From the NCBI GenBank assembly GCA_017880945.1, contig JADGRM010000125.1:1-6625 (forward strand): DNA of 6,625 nt, in the 5' to 3' direction. This DNA is from Gallionella sp. (GTDB lineage: Bacteria > Pseudomonadota > Gammaproteobacteria > Burkholderiales > Gallionellaceae). Each line of letters opens with the position of its first letter. The first letter of the stretch is position 1. The notes beneath the pieces are model-generated. The model searched no databases. It saw only the letters and a list, made by a program, of their open reading frames with translations, and was not told the origin of the DNA. A program made the translations under genes and the position numbers. Of this stretch, positions 1 through 5,887 are shown piece by piece.

Positions 1-1308
1 GTCAAGAACGGGGTCGACCACCGCCCATGCGGCCTCAACCGCGTCCTCACGGGTGAACAGCGCGCCATCGCCGGCCATGGCATCACTCAACAGCCGCTCA
101 TAGGGTGTTTCTTTTCCCGGCTGTTCATCCAGCAGGTAGAGCTCGCGCTGGTCGCCGACGAATTCCTTGCCTGCTCGCTTGACGCGAGCGGCGAGGGCAA
201 CAGCTGAGTTGGGAGATATCCGGAAGCGCAGATAATTGGCTCGCCCGTTCACCGCTACTGAATCGTCGAACAGCCTTTGCGGTGGCGGCTTTAACTCCAC
301 CAAGACTTCGGCTGCCGTGACAGTCATACATTTGCCGGAGCGCAGATACCACGGCACTCCCTCCCATCGCCACGAATCGATGAAAAGCCGCATGGCGCAG
401 AACGTCTCGACATTTGAGTCCTTCGCCACGCCCGGCTCCTTGCGGTAGCCGGCGTACTGGCCGCACACCACGTCGTCCGGTTGCAGGGGGCGCATGGCCT
501 GGAATACCTTGGCTTTCTCGCTGTGCACAGCACCAAAGCCCTGATAGGCCGGCGGCTCCATCGCAAGCAGCGCAACGATCTGGAACAAGTGATTCTGGAC
601 GACGTCGCGCAGGCAGCCGGCACTTTCGTAAAATACGCCGCGACCCTTCACGCCGAAATCCTCGCTCAGCGTGATCTGCACGCTGGCAACACAGTTGCGG
701 TTCCAGATCGGCTCGAGAAACGAATTGGCGAAACGGAAATAGAGGATATTCATGATCGCCTCCTTCCCGAGATAATGGTCGATGCGGAAGATCGAGTCTT
801 CCGGAAACACCGACAGCGCGATGCGGTTAAGCTCCCGAGCGGAGGCCAGGTCGCGTCCGAACGGCTTTTCAACAATGACGCGCGCTTGGTCTGCCAGGCC
901 CGCAGCCCCAAGCCCTTCGATAACCGTCGCGAACAGCGCAGGAGGGATGGCGAGGTAATGTGCCGGGCGACGGACTTCGCCCAGCGTCTGCTTGAGGGCT
1001 TTGAACGTACCCGGGTCGTTGTAATCACCGGCCACATACCGGAGCAACGAAAGAAGGTGGTCGAGGGCGCCCCGGTCATCGATCTTGCCGGCTTGTTTGA
1101 TACTGTCCTTCACCCGTTTGCGCAGCTGCGCCTGACTCCATTTCGATGAGGCAACGCCCACCACCGGGACGTTTAGGATGCCGCGCTTGGCCATCGCGTA
1201 GAGTGCCGGAAAGATCATCTTGTGGGCGAGGTCGCCGGTCACGCCGAAGATCACCAGCGCATCGGCCGGAGTCGTGCGGCTATGGGTATTACGCATCTCA
1301 GCGCTCAT
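1..1308 (-). CDS. zwf: Glucose-6-phosphate 1-dehydrogenase, C-terminus cut by window edge
   Basis: Oxidises glucose-6-phosphate to 6-phosphogluconolactone, the entry step of the oxidative pentose phosphate (or Entner-Doudoroff) pathway, in the cytoplasm. The frame is open from the ATG at 1308 to the window edge (436 codons); family members are usually about 460-510 residues, so some 30-70 residues are missing. Visible motifs: Rossmann loop GVTGDLA (about residues 22-28), EKPFG with Lys148, and the active-site signature RIDHYLGKE with Asp177 and His178, followed by the RDVVQNH segment. The start is supported by a 4-nt ATGA overlap with the upstream gnd stop, which implies translational coupling; only a weak GAGAAA precedes it. 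Oddities: the family Arg that contacts the NADP 2'-phosphate (the VGxxR position) reads Ser54 here, and the Lys third after GDLA reads Met31, so cofactor preference may be shifted to NAD+. Identity is firm; cofactor preference is inferred. Confidence 0.97.
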   Translation of the reverse strand, partial: MSAEMRNTHSRTTPADALVIFGVTGDLAHKMIFPALYAMAKRGILNVPVVGVASSKWSQAQLRKRVKDSIKQAGKIDDRGALDHLLSLLRYVAGDYNDPGTFKALKQTLGEVRRPAHYLAIPPALFATVIEGLGAAGLADQARVIVEKPFGRDLASARELNRIALSVFPEDSIFRIDHYLGKEAIMNILYFRFANSFLEPIWNRNCVASVQITLSEDFGVKGRGVFYESAGCLRDVVQNHLFQIVALLAMEPPAYQGFGAVHSEKAKVFQAMRPLQPDDVVCGQYAGYRKEPGVAKDSNVETFCAMRLFIDSWRWEGVPWYLRSGKCMTVTAAEVLVELKPPPQRLFDDSVAVNGRANYLRFRISPNSAVALAARVKRAGKEFVGDQRELYLLDEQPGKETPYERLLSDAMAGDGALFTREDAVEAAWAVVDPVLD

Positions 1309-2318
1309 TTGTTTTTCTCATCATGCCCGCCAAACTGTTTTCTCATCGCGGACAGAAGCCGGTCGGCATAGTCGGCATCGCCGCGCGACGCAAAGCGCTC
1401 GAATAATGCCGCGCTGATTACCGGTGCTGGCACGCCCTCGTCGATGGCGGCCAGTGCCGTCCAACGCCCTTCACCCGAATCCGACACACGACCCGAGAAC
1501 CCGGTGAGATCAGCATCCTCAACCAGCGCCGCTGCCGTCAGATCGAGTAGCCATGACGCCACCACACTGCCGCGCCGCCAGACTTCCGCGATCTGTGGCA
1601 GGTCCAGCTCATACTGGTAATACTCCGGGTTGCGCATCGGCGTGGTCTCGGCATCGCTATCATGCGAGCGCTTACCGGCGTTGGCGTTGCGCAGGATGTT
1701 CATCCCTTCGGCATAAGCCGCCATCAGGCCATACTCGATGCCGTTGTGGACCATCTTGACGAAGTGGCCCGCGCCGGTCGGGCCGCAATGCAGATATCCG
1801 TGTTCTGCAGAGCCGGGATTACCCTTCTTGCCCGGGGTGCGTGTTGCTGCCTCGACACCCGGCGCGATGCTCCTGAAAATCGGGTCCAGGTGCTTGACGA
1901 TCTGGTCCTCTCCACCGATCATCAGACAGAAGCCGCGTTCCTGCCCAAACACCCCGCCGCTGGTGCCGCAATCGACGTAATGTATGCCCCTGGTCTTGAG
2001 CGCCTTCGCTCTCAGGATATCGTCGCGGTAGTAGCTGTTGCCGCCGTCGATGATGATGTCACCGGCATCCATGCGCGAGGCCAGTTCCTCGACTGTCTTG
2101 CCCGCCACGCCGGCGGGAACCATCACCCAGACCGCGCGCGGTTTGGTCAGCTTCGCCACCAGTTCGTCGATCGAGGCGGCACCCTGAATGTCGTGGCCTG
2201 CGATCTTCTGCACTGCGGCGTGATTCACATCGTAAACGACGCAGCTGTGACCATCCTTCGCCAAGCGCCGTACCAAACTGGCACCCATACGTCCCAATCC
2301 GATCATGCCTAGATGCAT
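1305..2318 (-). CDS. gnd: 6-phosphogluconate dehydrogenase, decarboxylating (short, probably NAD+-type)
   Basis: Oxidatively decarboxylates 6-phosphogluconate to ribulose-5-phosphate and CO2. At 337 residues it belongs to the short 6PGDH subfamily, not the about 470-residue NADP-linked enzyme. Domain order: N-terminal Rossmann fold with GLGRMG (7-12); substrate loop DGGNSYYRDD (91-100) and CGTSGG (117-122); catalytic helix GHFVKMVHNGIEYG with Lys188, His191, Asn192 and Glu195; C-terminal helical domain with SGEGRW (281-286). Strand beta-2 ends in Asp30 (VVYDVN), where NADP enzymes have an Asn-Arg-Thr type loop; an acid there normally binds the adenosine ribose of NAD+. The ATG at 2318 is set by AAGGAG (2326-2331, minus strand) seven bases upstream. 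The gene is 152 nt downstream of cbpM and overlaps zwf by 4 nt, so zwf and gnd are very likely co-transcribed. Confidence 0.97.
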   Translation of the reverse strand: MHLGMIGLGRMGASLVRRLAKDGHSCVVYDVNHAAVQKIAGHDIQGAASIDELVAKLTKPRAVWVMVPAGVAGKTVEELASRMDAGDIIIDGGNSYYRDDILRAKALKTRGIHYVDCGTSGGVFGQERGFCLMIGGEDQIVKHLDPIFRSIAPGVEAATRTPGKKGNPGSAEHGYLHCGPTGAGHFVKMVHNGIEYGLMAAYAEGMNILRNANAGKRSHDSDAETTPMRNPEYYQYELDLPQIAEVWRRGSVVASWLLDLTAAALVEDADLTGFSGRVSDSGEGRWTALAAIDEGVPAPVISAALFERFASRGDADYADRLLSAMRKQFGGHDEKNK

Positions 2319-2467
2319 CCTGAATCTCCTTGCTTAATTGGGTACAACCAACGGTACGAGCAACCCAGGCTCCGCCAGTACACGACACCCGCCGCCGGCT
2401 TGATCGTCCGCGCCGGAACATCCTTGCCGAGATGCCAGCGGCACAGTTCTAATTCTGCGCGATTCAT
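2309..2467 (-). CDS. Possible 52-aa hypothetical protein between cbpM and gnd
   Basis: An ATG-started frame of 52 codons begins 3 nt after the cbpM stop and ends in TAG 7 nt inside gnd, so it fills the otherwise empty 152-nt gap. The product starts MNRAELELCRWHLGKDVP and is basic with several Trp and Tyr residues; I recognise no domain. Its Shine-Dalgarno is poor (GGGTGGCGAG within the end of cbpM), so translation would rely on coupling to cbpM. It contains the 12-bp tandem repeat noted separately, read as CSYR-WLYP. The alternative is that this is simply the non-coding leader of gnd, which has its own strong ribosome binding site. Only the open frame and its fit are seen; function is unknown. 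Confidence 0.3.
   Translation of the reverse strand: MNRAELELCRWHLGKDVPARTIKPAAGVVYWRSLGCSYRWLYPIKQGDSGCI
2341..2364. repeat. Two-copy imperfect 12-bp tandem repeat upstream of gnd
   Basis: GGTACAACCAAC (2341-2352) is followed directly by GGTACGAGCAAC (2353-2364), matching at 10 of 12 positions. It lies 10 bp upstream of the gnd Shine-Dalgarno. It could be a tandem operator or a chance duplication; no regulator is indicated. Confidence 0.5.
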
Positions 2468-2470
2468 CGG

Positions 2471-2794
2471 TCAGTACTCGCCACCCAGCGCCCGCAGGCG
2501 CGACCGCAGAGATTCGATCTCATCCAGCAATTCCAGCGCCAGTGCCGCCCCCGCGAGATCAATGTCAAGATCCCGCTGCAGGCGCAAGGCCATTCGGGCG
2601 CGGTGCAGGCTGGCGCCGCCGAAACGCCAGCGGGCCGGTTCACGGCCCAGAGGCTCCAGCACGCCGACATCCACCAGTTCGATGATCCGTTCGGCATGGA
2701 CGGCGCAGGCGCGGCACAGATCGGCCAGCGTCAGCTGGGTTTGTTCTTCCAGTATGCATATTGCAAATTGTGGCAAGCCATTTTCAGTATTCAT
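2471..2794 (-). CDS. cbpM: Chaperone modulator CbpM (MerR-like helix-turn-helix)
   Basis: 107 residues, the usual size for CbpM. In E. coli, CbpM binds the J-domain of CbpA and inhibits both its DnaK co-chaperone activity and its DNA binding. The N-terminal part (about residues 21-60: LTLADLCRACAVHAERIIEL then WRFGGASLHR) resembles a MerR-type helix-turn-helix, followed by a helical region rich in Leu, Arg and Glu (about 80-103) ending LRALGGEY. The ATG lies 3 nt after the cbpA stop, with GGGAG (2803-2807, minus strand) inside the end of cbpA, so the two are translationally linked. The adjacency to cbpA is the strongest support for the name, since this small family is divergent. Confidence 0.88.
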   Translation of the reverse strand: MNTENGLPQFAICILEEQTQLTLADLCRACAVHAERIIELVDVGVLEPLGREPARWRFGGASLHRARMALRLQRDLDIDLAGAALALELLDEIESLRSRLRALGGEY

Positions 2795-2797
2795 CTC

Positions 2798-3727
2798 TCA
2801 CACTCCCATTTTGGCGCGTGGATTAAAATCAAGTTCCTGCGCCATTTTCCGGTAGAAATCCTTGGCCGCTTCGGTATCGGCTGGCGGCAACGCGATCGCC
2901 AATATCACATAGCAATCTCCGGGCGGGTCGCCCGGTATGCCGCGTCCCTTCAGCCGCAGCTTGCGCCCTGATCCCGAGCCCTCCGGTATTTTGAGTTCCA
3001 CGATGCCTCCGAGCGTCGGCACTTTCACTGTTGCGCCCAGTGCCGCCTCCCAAGGCGCCACCGGCAAGTCGAGATAGAGGTCCCGGCCATCGACACGGTA
3101 AAGCGGGTGTGCCCGAAATTCGACCTGGAGATACAGATCTCCCGCTGTGCCTTCTCCCATACCGGCACTGCCTTGTCCGCCGAGGCGGATGTGCTGGCCT
3201 TCGCGGATGCCCTTCGGGATGGTTACGTTGAGAACGCGTTCCCTGGTGACGCCATGGCCCTGCGCATCCACTCCGGGAACCCGCAGAGTGATGGTGCGGG
3301 TTGCGCCCTGGTAAGTGTCTTCCAGGTCAATGAGCACCTTGGCATGGTGGTCCTCACCCTTGGCACGAAACGAAGCGCGTCCGGCTCCGCCGGCGCGGAA
3401 ATCCTTCCCGAACAGGGATGCGAAGAAATCGCTGTAGTCCGCCCCATCGCCGCCGCTGAATTCGAAACCCGCGTTCCAGTCCGGCGGCGGGCGAAACTCC
3501 TCCCCGCCTTTCCAGTTGGCTCCGAGTTGATCGTAAGCCACGCGTTTCTCGGCATCCTTAAGTACCTCATAGGCCTCGCCCAGCTCTTTGAAGCGTGCCT
3601 CGGCGTCGGCCTCCTTGCTGACATCAGGATGGTACTTGCGGGCCAGCTTGCGGTAGGAACGCTTGATCTCATCCTGAGTCGCGTCACGCGCGACCCCAAT
3701 GATCTTGTAATAGTCCTTGAATTCCAT
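2798..3727 (-). CDS. cbpA: Curved-DNA-binding J-domain co-chaperone CbpA (class B Hsp40)
   Basis: A DnaK co-chaperone that stimulates Hsp70 ATPase activity; CbpA also binds curved DNA in the nucleoid. 309 residues, typical for CbpA. Domain order: J-domain at about 1-68 with HPD at residues 33-35, preceded by the basic helix SYRKLARKYHPD; a Gly/Phe-containing linker (about 70-120, with GFEFSGG and DYSDFFASLFG); then two beta-rich C-terminal domains (about 126-208 and 209-285, including VTIPKGIREGQHIRLGGQG and GRKLRLKGRGIPG). There is no CxxCxGxG zinc finger, which excludes DnaJ itself. The ATG is preceded by AGGGGA (3737-3742, minus strand) at 9 nt. It sits 60 nt after mtfA and 3 nt before cbpM. 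The E. coli cbpAM operon is RpoS-dependent; no such promoter is evident here. Confidence 0.95.
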   Translation of the reverse strand: MEFKDYYKIIGVARDATQDEIKRSYRKLARKYHPDVSKEADAEARFKELGEAYEVLKDAEKRVAYDQLGANWKGGEEFRPPPDWNAGFEFSGGDGADYSDFFASLFGKDFRAGGAGRASFRAKGEDHHAKVLIDLEDTYQGATRTITLRVPGVDAQGHGVTRERVLNVTIPKGIREGQHIRLGGQGSAGMGEGTAGDLYLQVEFRAHPLYRVDGRDLYLDLPVAPWEAALGATVKVPTLGGIVELKIPEGSGSGRKLRLKGRGIPGDPPGDCYVILAIALPPADTEAAKDFYRKMAQELDFNPRAKMGV

Positions 3728-3787
3728 CTGGCTAATTCCCCTGCAAAGATTCCAAGATTTTCTCGCTTGTTAATCGATCATGATGAA

Positions 3788-4561
3788 TCAACGCACTTCA
3801 GCCTGCCGGTAAAACAGCGCCAGTTGCCTGTGGACACCGGGGCAGCAATTTTTCAAGATGTCCGGCGCAGTAAAAAAATACTCGCTCGCTACCGCGAAAA
3901 ACTCTGCCGGGCTGGTGGCAGCATAAGGATTGATAAATGCTGTTTCACCTGTTGCCACTTGCAGGCACAGTTCATCGTAAGCCCCGCTAAAATCCTCCGC
4001 CCATCTTTTCCGGCTCATGCCGCGACGCAATGGCGGCAAGCCATTCGTTACCCCGTTGAGGCCATCCAGTTTATGCGCGAACTCGTGCAACACCACATTG
4101 CGGCCGGCCTGGGGATGATAGGTGTCCCGCTCCACGTCATTCCAGGACAAAATCACCGGCCCGCGCAACCATGACTCGCCGGTTAAAATGCTTGCGTCGT
4201 TATGCACCAGGCCAATGGCATCCGTCTGCTCATGATTAACCCGGAACGCGCCGGGATAGAGGATGACTTCGACCCAATCATCAAAGTAATCAGTATCCAG
4301 ATTCAATATCAGCAAACAGGCCTGGGCTGCCACCGCCACGCGCATCGCCAATGTCACTTCCAGACCTTGCACCCCGTTGATAGCCTTGCTATGCAGGAAC
4401 CAGGTCGTCAGTTCGCGCAGATGCGCCATTTCAACTGCGTCCAGCCCCTGCAGCACCAAAATCTTTCGCGTCACACTGTGCCAAATATGATGAGGTATCA
4501 GATTGCGTCGCAGTATTCGACGCATATGCCAGCGTCTTAGCGTATTGCCTAATGAATTCAT
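3788..4561 (-). CDS. mtfA: Zinc-dependent peptidase, MtfA family
   Basis: 257 residues, close to the E. coli MtfA length. MtfA is a cytosolic zinc metallopeptidase; in E. coli it binds the glucose repressor Mlc, which activates its peptidase activity, and so affects ptsG. The HExxH motif is HEFAH (His159, Glu160, His163) in NVVLHEFAHKLD. A downstream segment NPYAATSPAEFFAVASEYFF (211-230) carries Glu220 and Glu227, candidates for the third zinc ligand. The N-terminus is very basic (RRWHMRRILRRN). The ATG at 4561 follows an in-frame TAA directly and has no clear Shine-Dalgarno, so initiation probably depends on ribosomes ending translation just upstream. Met13 is an alternative start, also without a good site. 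No Mlc or PTS gene is in the window, so the partner here is unknown. Confidence 0.92.
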   Translation of the reverse strand: MNSLGNTLRRWHMRRILRRNLIPHHIWHSVTRKILVLQGLDAVEMAHLRELTTWFLHSKAINGVQGLEVTLAMRVAVAAQACLLILNLDTDYFDDWVEVILYPGAFRVNHEQTDAIGLVHNDASILTGESWLRGPVILSWNDVERDTYHPQAGRNVVLHEFAHKLDGLNGVTNGLPPLRRGMSRKRWAEDFSGAYDELCLQVATGETAFINPYAATSPAEFFAVASEYFFTAPDILKNCCPGVHRQLALFYRQAEVR

Positions 4562-4600
4562 TTATGAATCTATAAACACTTCATCACCACTATCCGACAT
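4562..4600 (-). CDS. Possible 12-codon mini-ORF bridging two genes
   Basis: The gap between the 64-aa gene and mtfA is exactly 13 codons: ATG, eleven sense codons and TAA, giving the acidic peptide MSDSGDEVFIDS. Its ATG touches the TAA of the upstream gene, and its TAA touches the ATG of mtfA, all in one frame. AGG lies 4 nt before its ATG. It may be a leader or reinitiation device, or a coincidence; nothing shows that the peptide itself has a function. Confidence 0.3.
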   Translation of the reverse strand: MSDSGDEVFIDS

Positions 4601-4795
4601 TTAACCTGCCAATTGCGCTGCAATATCGTCCACGGCTGTGTGGATCGCCGCCAGAATGAGCTTATCTGCAGCATGCTGGTCAATTTCCGGAATATCCCAA
4701 CCGAAGATTCTGCGATATTTTTCAACCAGGTTGCGCATATCGGCAGCGATTTCACTGCGGTGCGCATCCAATTCCAGTTGTTCCATTTTTTTCAA
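4601..4795 (-). CDS. Conserved-looking 64-aa hypothetical protein, TTG start
   Basis: A short, mostly helical protein (after the start: KKMEQLELDAHRSEIAADMR, then a segment with FGWDIPEIDQHAADKLI and a C-terminal helix ending DDIAAQLAG). I cannot assign a domain or function. There is no signal peptide or membrane segment, so it is probably cytosolic. The start is taken as the TTG at 4793-4795 because AAGGA (4802-4806, minus strand) is 6 nt upstream, the right spacing; the ATG three codons further in would be 15 nt away. It lies 34 nt after the DUF1840 gene, and its TAA is directly followed by the mini-ORF ATG leading into mtfA in the same frame, which suggests co-expression with the peptidase. 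Confidence 0.75.
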   Translation of the reverse strand: MKKMEQLELDAHRSEIAADMRNLVEKYRRIFGWDIPEIDQHAADKLILAAIHTAVDDIAAQLAG

Positions 4796-4829
4796 GGCAG
4801 TTCCTTATTTAGAACAAAAAAATGACAAT

Positions 4830-5126
4830 TCATTTCCACATTACGTTACTTTCTGTCTTTGCCGCGGCAGTAAGTAAATTTATTAAAGGCAACGCCCGAT
4901 GAGCCATGCTCACCACCGGCTCATCCGCATTCTTATCAGCAAGTAACGGCGAAGATTTTTCTGCATCGATAGCGGCTGTTAGCCGACTCAGCGCCACAGG
5001 AACATCTGCCGCCAGAATAGCGCCGGGTATGGTTGCGCTGTGCCCCATCTTTCTCAGCATGGCAAGCGCGACATCACCAAACATGGTGATGTCGGCATAG
5101 GCTTTGGTTGTAAATGTCACCAGCAT
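4830..5126 (-). CDS. DUF1840 domain-containing protein
   Basis: 98 residues spanning the whole DUF1840 family. The recognisable signature is at the N-terminus (MLVTFTTKAYADITMFGDVA), followed by LRKMGHS, IPGAILAADVPVAL, a variable Lys/Asp/Ala-rich linker (about 55-70), the conserved SMAHRALPLINLL and the short C-terminal ending VMWK. The molecular function of the family is unknown; it is small, soluble and found mainly in Betaproteobacteria, which is the best taxonomic clue in the window. The ATG is preceded by GAGGA (5134-5138, minus strand) at 7 nt. A 14-bp perfect palindrome covers the preceding stop codon, 3 nt before this ribosome binding site. Confidence 0.9.
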   Translation of the reverse strand: MLVTFTTKAYADITMFGDVALAMLRKMGHSATIPGAILAADVPVALSRLTAAIDAEKSSPLLADKNADEPVVSMAHRALPLINLLTAAAKTESNVMWK

Positions 5127-5141
5127 GCAGTTTTCCTCGAA

Positions 5142-5155
5142 TGAATAATTATTCA
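5142..5155. repeat. 14-bp perfect AT-rich palindrome
   Basis: TGAATAATTATTCA is its own reverse complement. It contains the TGA stop of the 101-aa gene and lies just upstream of the DUF1840 ribosome binding site. It has no loop, so it is a better candidate for a dimeric protein site than for a terminator hairpin. Confidence 0.6.
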
Positions 5156-5458
5156 GCGTTCAATACGTTCGACCAGCTTCTCCAACTGCTGACCAACGGC
5201 GTCCCATATACCCATAGGACCGGCTTGCTCGATTTCATCTACCCGCCAGTTTTTAAGTGACTTCAGCCTGAGCTCGGCCAGCCAACTGGAAAATTTGTCT
5301 CGCTCTTGCTTCAGACTCGCCAAATTATCTCTGATCTCCGCGTGTTCAGGACCATTACCAACCCCTTTGTGGGCACGTTCTATGAGTTCGTCAAAATGTT
5401 TCAAACGTGATTCATGTTCCATGATATTTCGCTGCATCAAGTGATTCAGGTCGGTCAT
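5153..5458 (-). CDS. 101-aa helical hypothetical protein
   Basis: A soluble, charged, predominantly helical protein. Residues about 10-32 and 38-68 look like two amphipathic helices (DELIERAHKG; DNLASLKQERDKFSSWLAEL) that could form a helical hairpin or coiled coil, followed by a conserved-looking block, WRVDEIEQAGPMGIWDAVGQ, and a C-terminal helix QLEKLVERIER. I do not recognise a named family. The frame is open upstream to a TTG at 5479, but the ATG at 5458 is chosen because GGGAGA (5465-5470, minus strand) lies 6 nt before it. It is 26 nt upstream of the DUF1840 gene, so the two are probably co-transcribed. Confidence 0.8.
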   Translation of the reverse strand: MTDLNHLMQRNIMEHESRLKHFDELIERAHKGVGNGPEHAEIRDNLASLKQERDKFSSWLAELRLKSLKNWRVDEIEQAGPMGIWDAVGQQLEKLVERIER

Positions 5459-5485
5459 TTCAGTTCTCCCGGTTTGCAATTAAGA

Positions 5486-5653
5486 CTACAGCCCTGTTGC
5501 GGACTTCCCTGCTTTAATCGCGCATCTTAAGCAAGTACAGTGTTTTTCGGGATGCCGATGCAGTTCGATGACATCGCCGAGATTTATTACTTGCCTACTG
5601 ACTAGCGAGGGACGTTTGCTCTTAAACCATAAATTATTCGACTGGAATGTCAA
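5486..5653 (-). CDS. Possible 55-aa small protein with a His/Cys cluster, TTG start
   Basis: An open frame of 55 codons starts at the TTG at 5651-5653, with GGAG (5660-5663, minus strand) 6 nt upstream, and ends in TAG 27 nt before the ATG of the 101-aa gene. The last third carries a dense cluster, HRHPEKHCTCLRC (His32, His34, His38, Cys39, Cys41, Cys44), which could bind a metal ion; the N-terminal half contains LTFQSNNLWFKSKRPSL. An in-frame TAA six codons upstream of the TTG prevents a longer version, except for non-standard starts. Length alone is not significant; the ribosome site, the position at the head of the gene series and the His/Cys cluster are the reasons for listing it. No family is recognised. 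Confidence 0.4.
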   Translation of the reverse strand: MTFQSNNLWFKSKRPSLVSRQVINLGDVIELHRHPEKHCTCLRCAIKAGKSATGL

Positions 5654-5761
5654 TTTAGGCTCCGGATCAGGTTAAGTCAGTGCGGTGGCGTACATATCAA
5701 GTTTTGCGATCATGCCACTCGCTCAGACACTTTCATCGTCACACGGCTATCCTTGCACCAA

Positions 5762-5803
5762 GGTCTCCGTCAGGCTGATATCTCCGCCACAATGTCTCTG
5801 TCA
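5762..5803. repeat. Three imperfect 11-bp direct repeats
   Basis: GGTCTCCGTCA (5762-5772), TATCTCCGCCA (5779-5789) and TGTCTCTGTCA (5793-5803) share the pattern NNTCTCYGYCA, spaced 17 and 14 bp apart. They may be binding sites for a regulator of rpe or the opposite block, or the repeated end of a decayed insertion sequence. No transposase fragment was recognised. Confidence 0.45.
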
Positions 5804-5843
5804 CCTGTCATCATCTCAAGTATTCGGCCACTGAAGTATCAGA

Positions 5844-5849
5844 TAGAAT
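5844..5849 (+). promoter_or_regulatory. Candidate -10 element for rpe
   Basis: TAGAAT matches TATAAT at five of six positions and lies 38 bp upstream of the rpe ATG. No acceptable -35 hexamer is found at 16-18 bp spacing, so this is a weak prediction. Confidence 0.3.
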
Positions 5850-5887
5850 ACGCGCCTCGAATTTCAACTTACGTTTAAGGACACATC

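Larger units (their letters stand above)
5654..5887. other. Divergent intergenic region between the minus-strand block and rpe
   Basis: 234 bp without a convincing gene. It should hold the promoters for both directions. It contains a set of short direct repeats (5762-5803), a 5-bp-stem mini-hairpin CCTTG-CAC-CAAGG (5751-5763), and a lone TTGATA-like -35 on the minus strand (5695-5700) without a good -10. Confidence 0.6.

Noticed and set aside
481..1149. 222-codon plus-strand frame antisense to zwf
   Set aside because: It lies wholly opposite conserved zwf motifs (EKPFG, RIDHYLGKE); a GC-rich codon shadow.
1662..2312. 216-codon plus-strand frame antisense to gnd
   Set aside because: Opposite the conserved gnd Rossmann and catalytic regions; no recognisable protein features.
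3107..4174. 355-codon open frame on the plus strand antisense to cbpA and mtfA
   Set aside because: It is the mirror of two well-identified genes that share a reading frame; its product resembles no family and it has no supporting start context.
4797..4823. A/T run plus GTTC...GAAC as a terminator after the DUF1840 gene
   Set aside because: The stem is only 4 bp and on the transcribed (minus) strand the T-run comes before it, not after, so it does not fit an intrinsic terminator.
5459..5479. Seven-codon N-terminal extension of the 101-aa protein from a TTG
   Set aside because: The GGGAGA ribosome site lies inside this extension and is correctly spaced for the ATG at 5458.
5751..5763. CCTTG-CAC-CAAGG hairpin as a terminator
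   Set aside because: The 5-bp stem with a 3-nt loop is too weak and no T-run follows on either strand.
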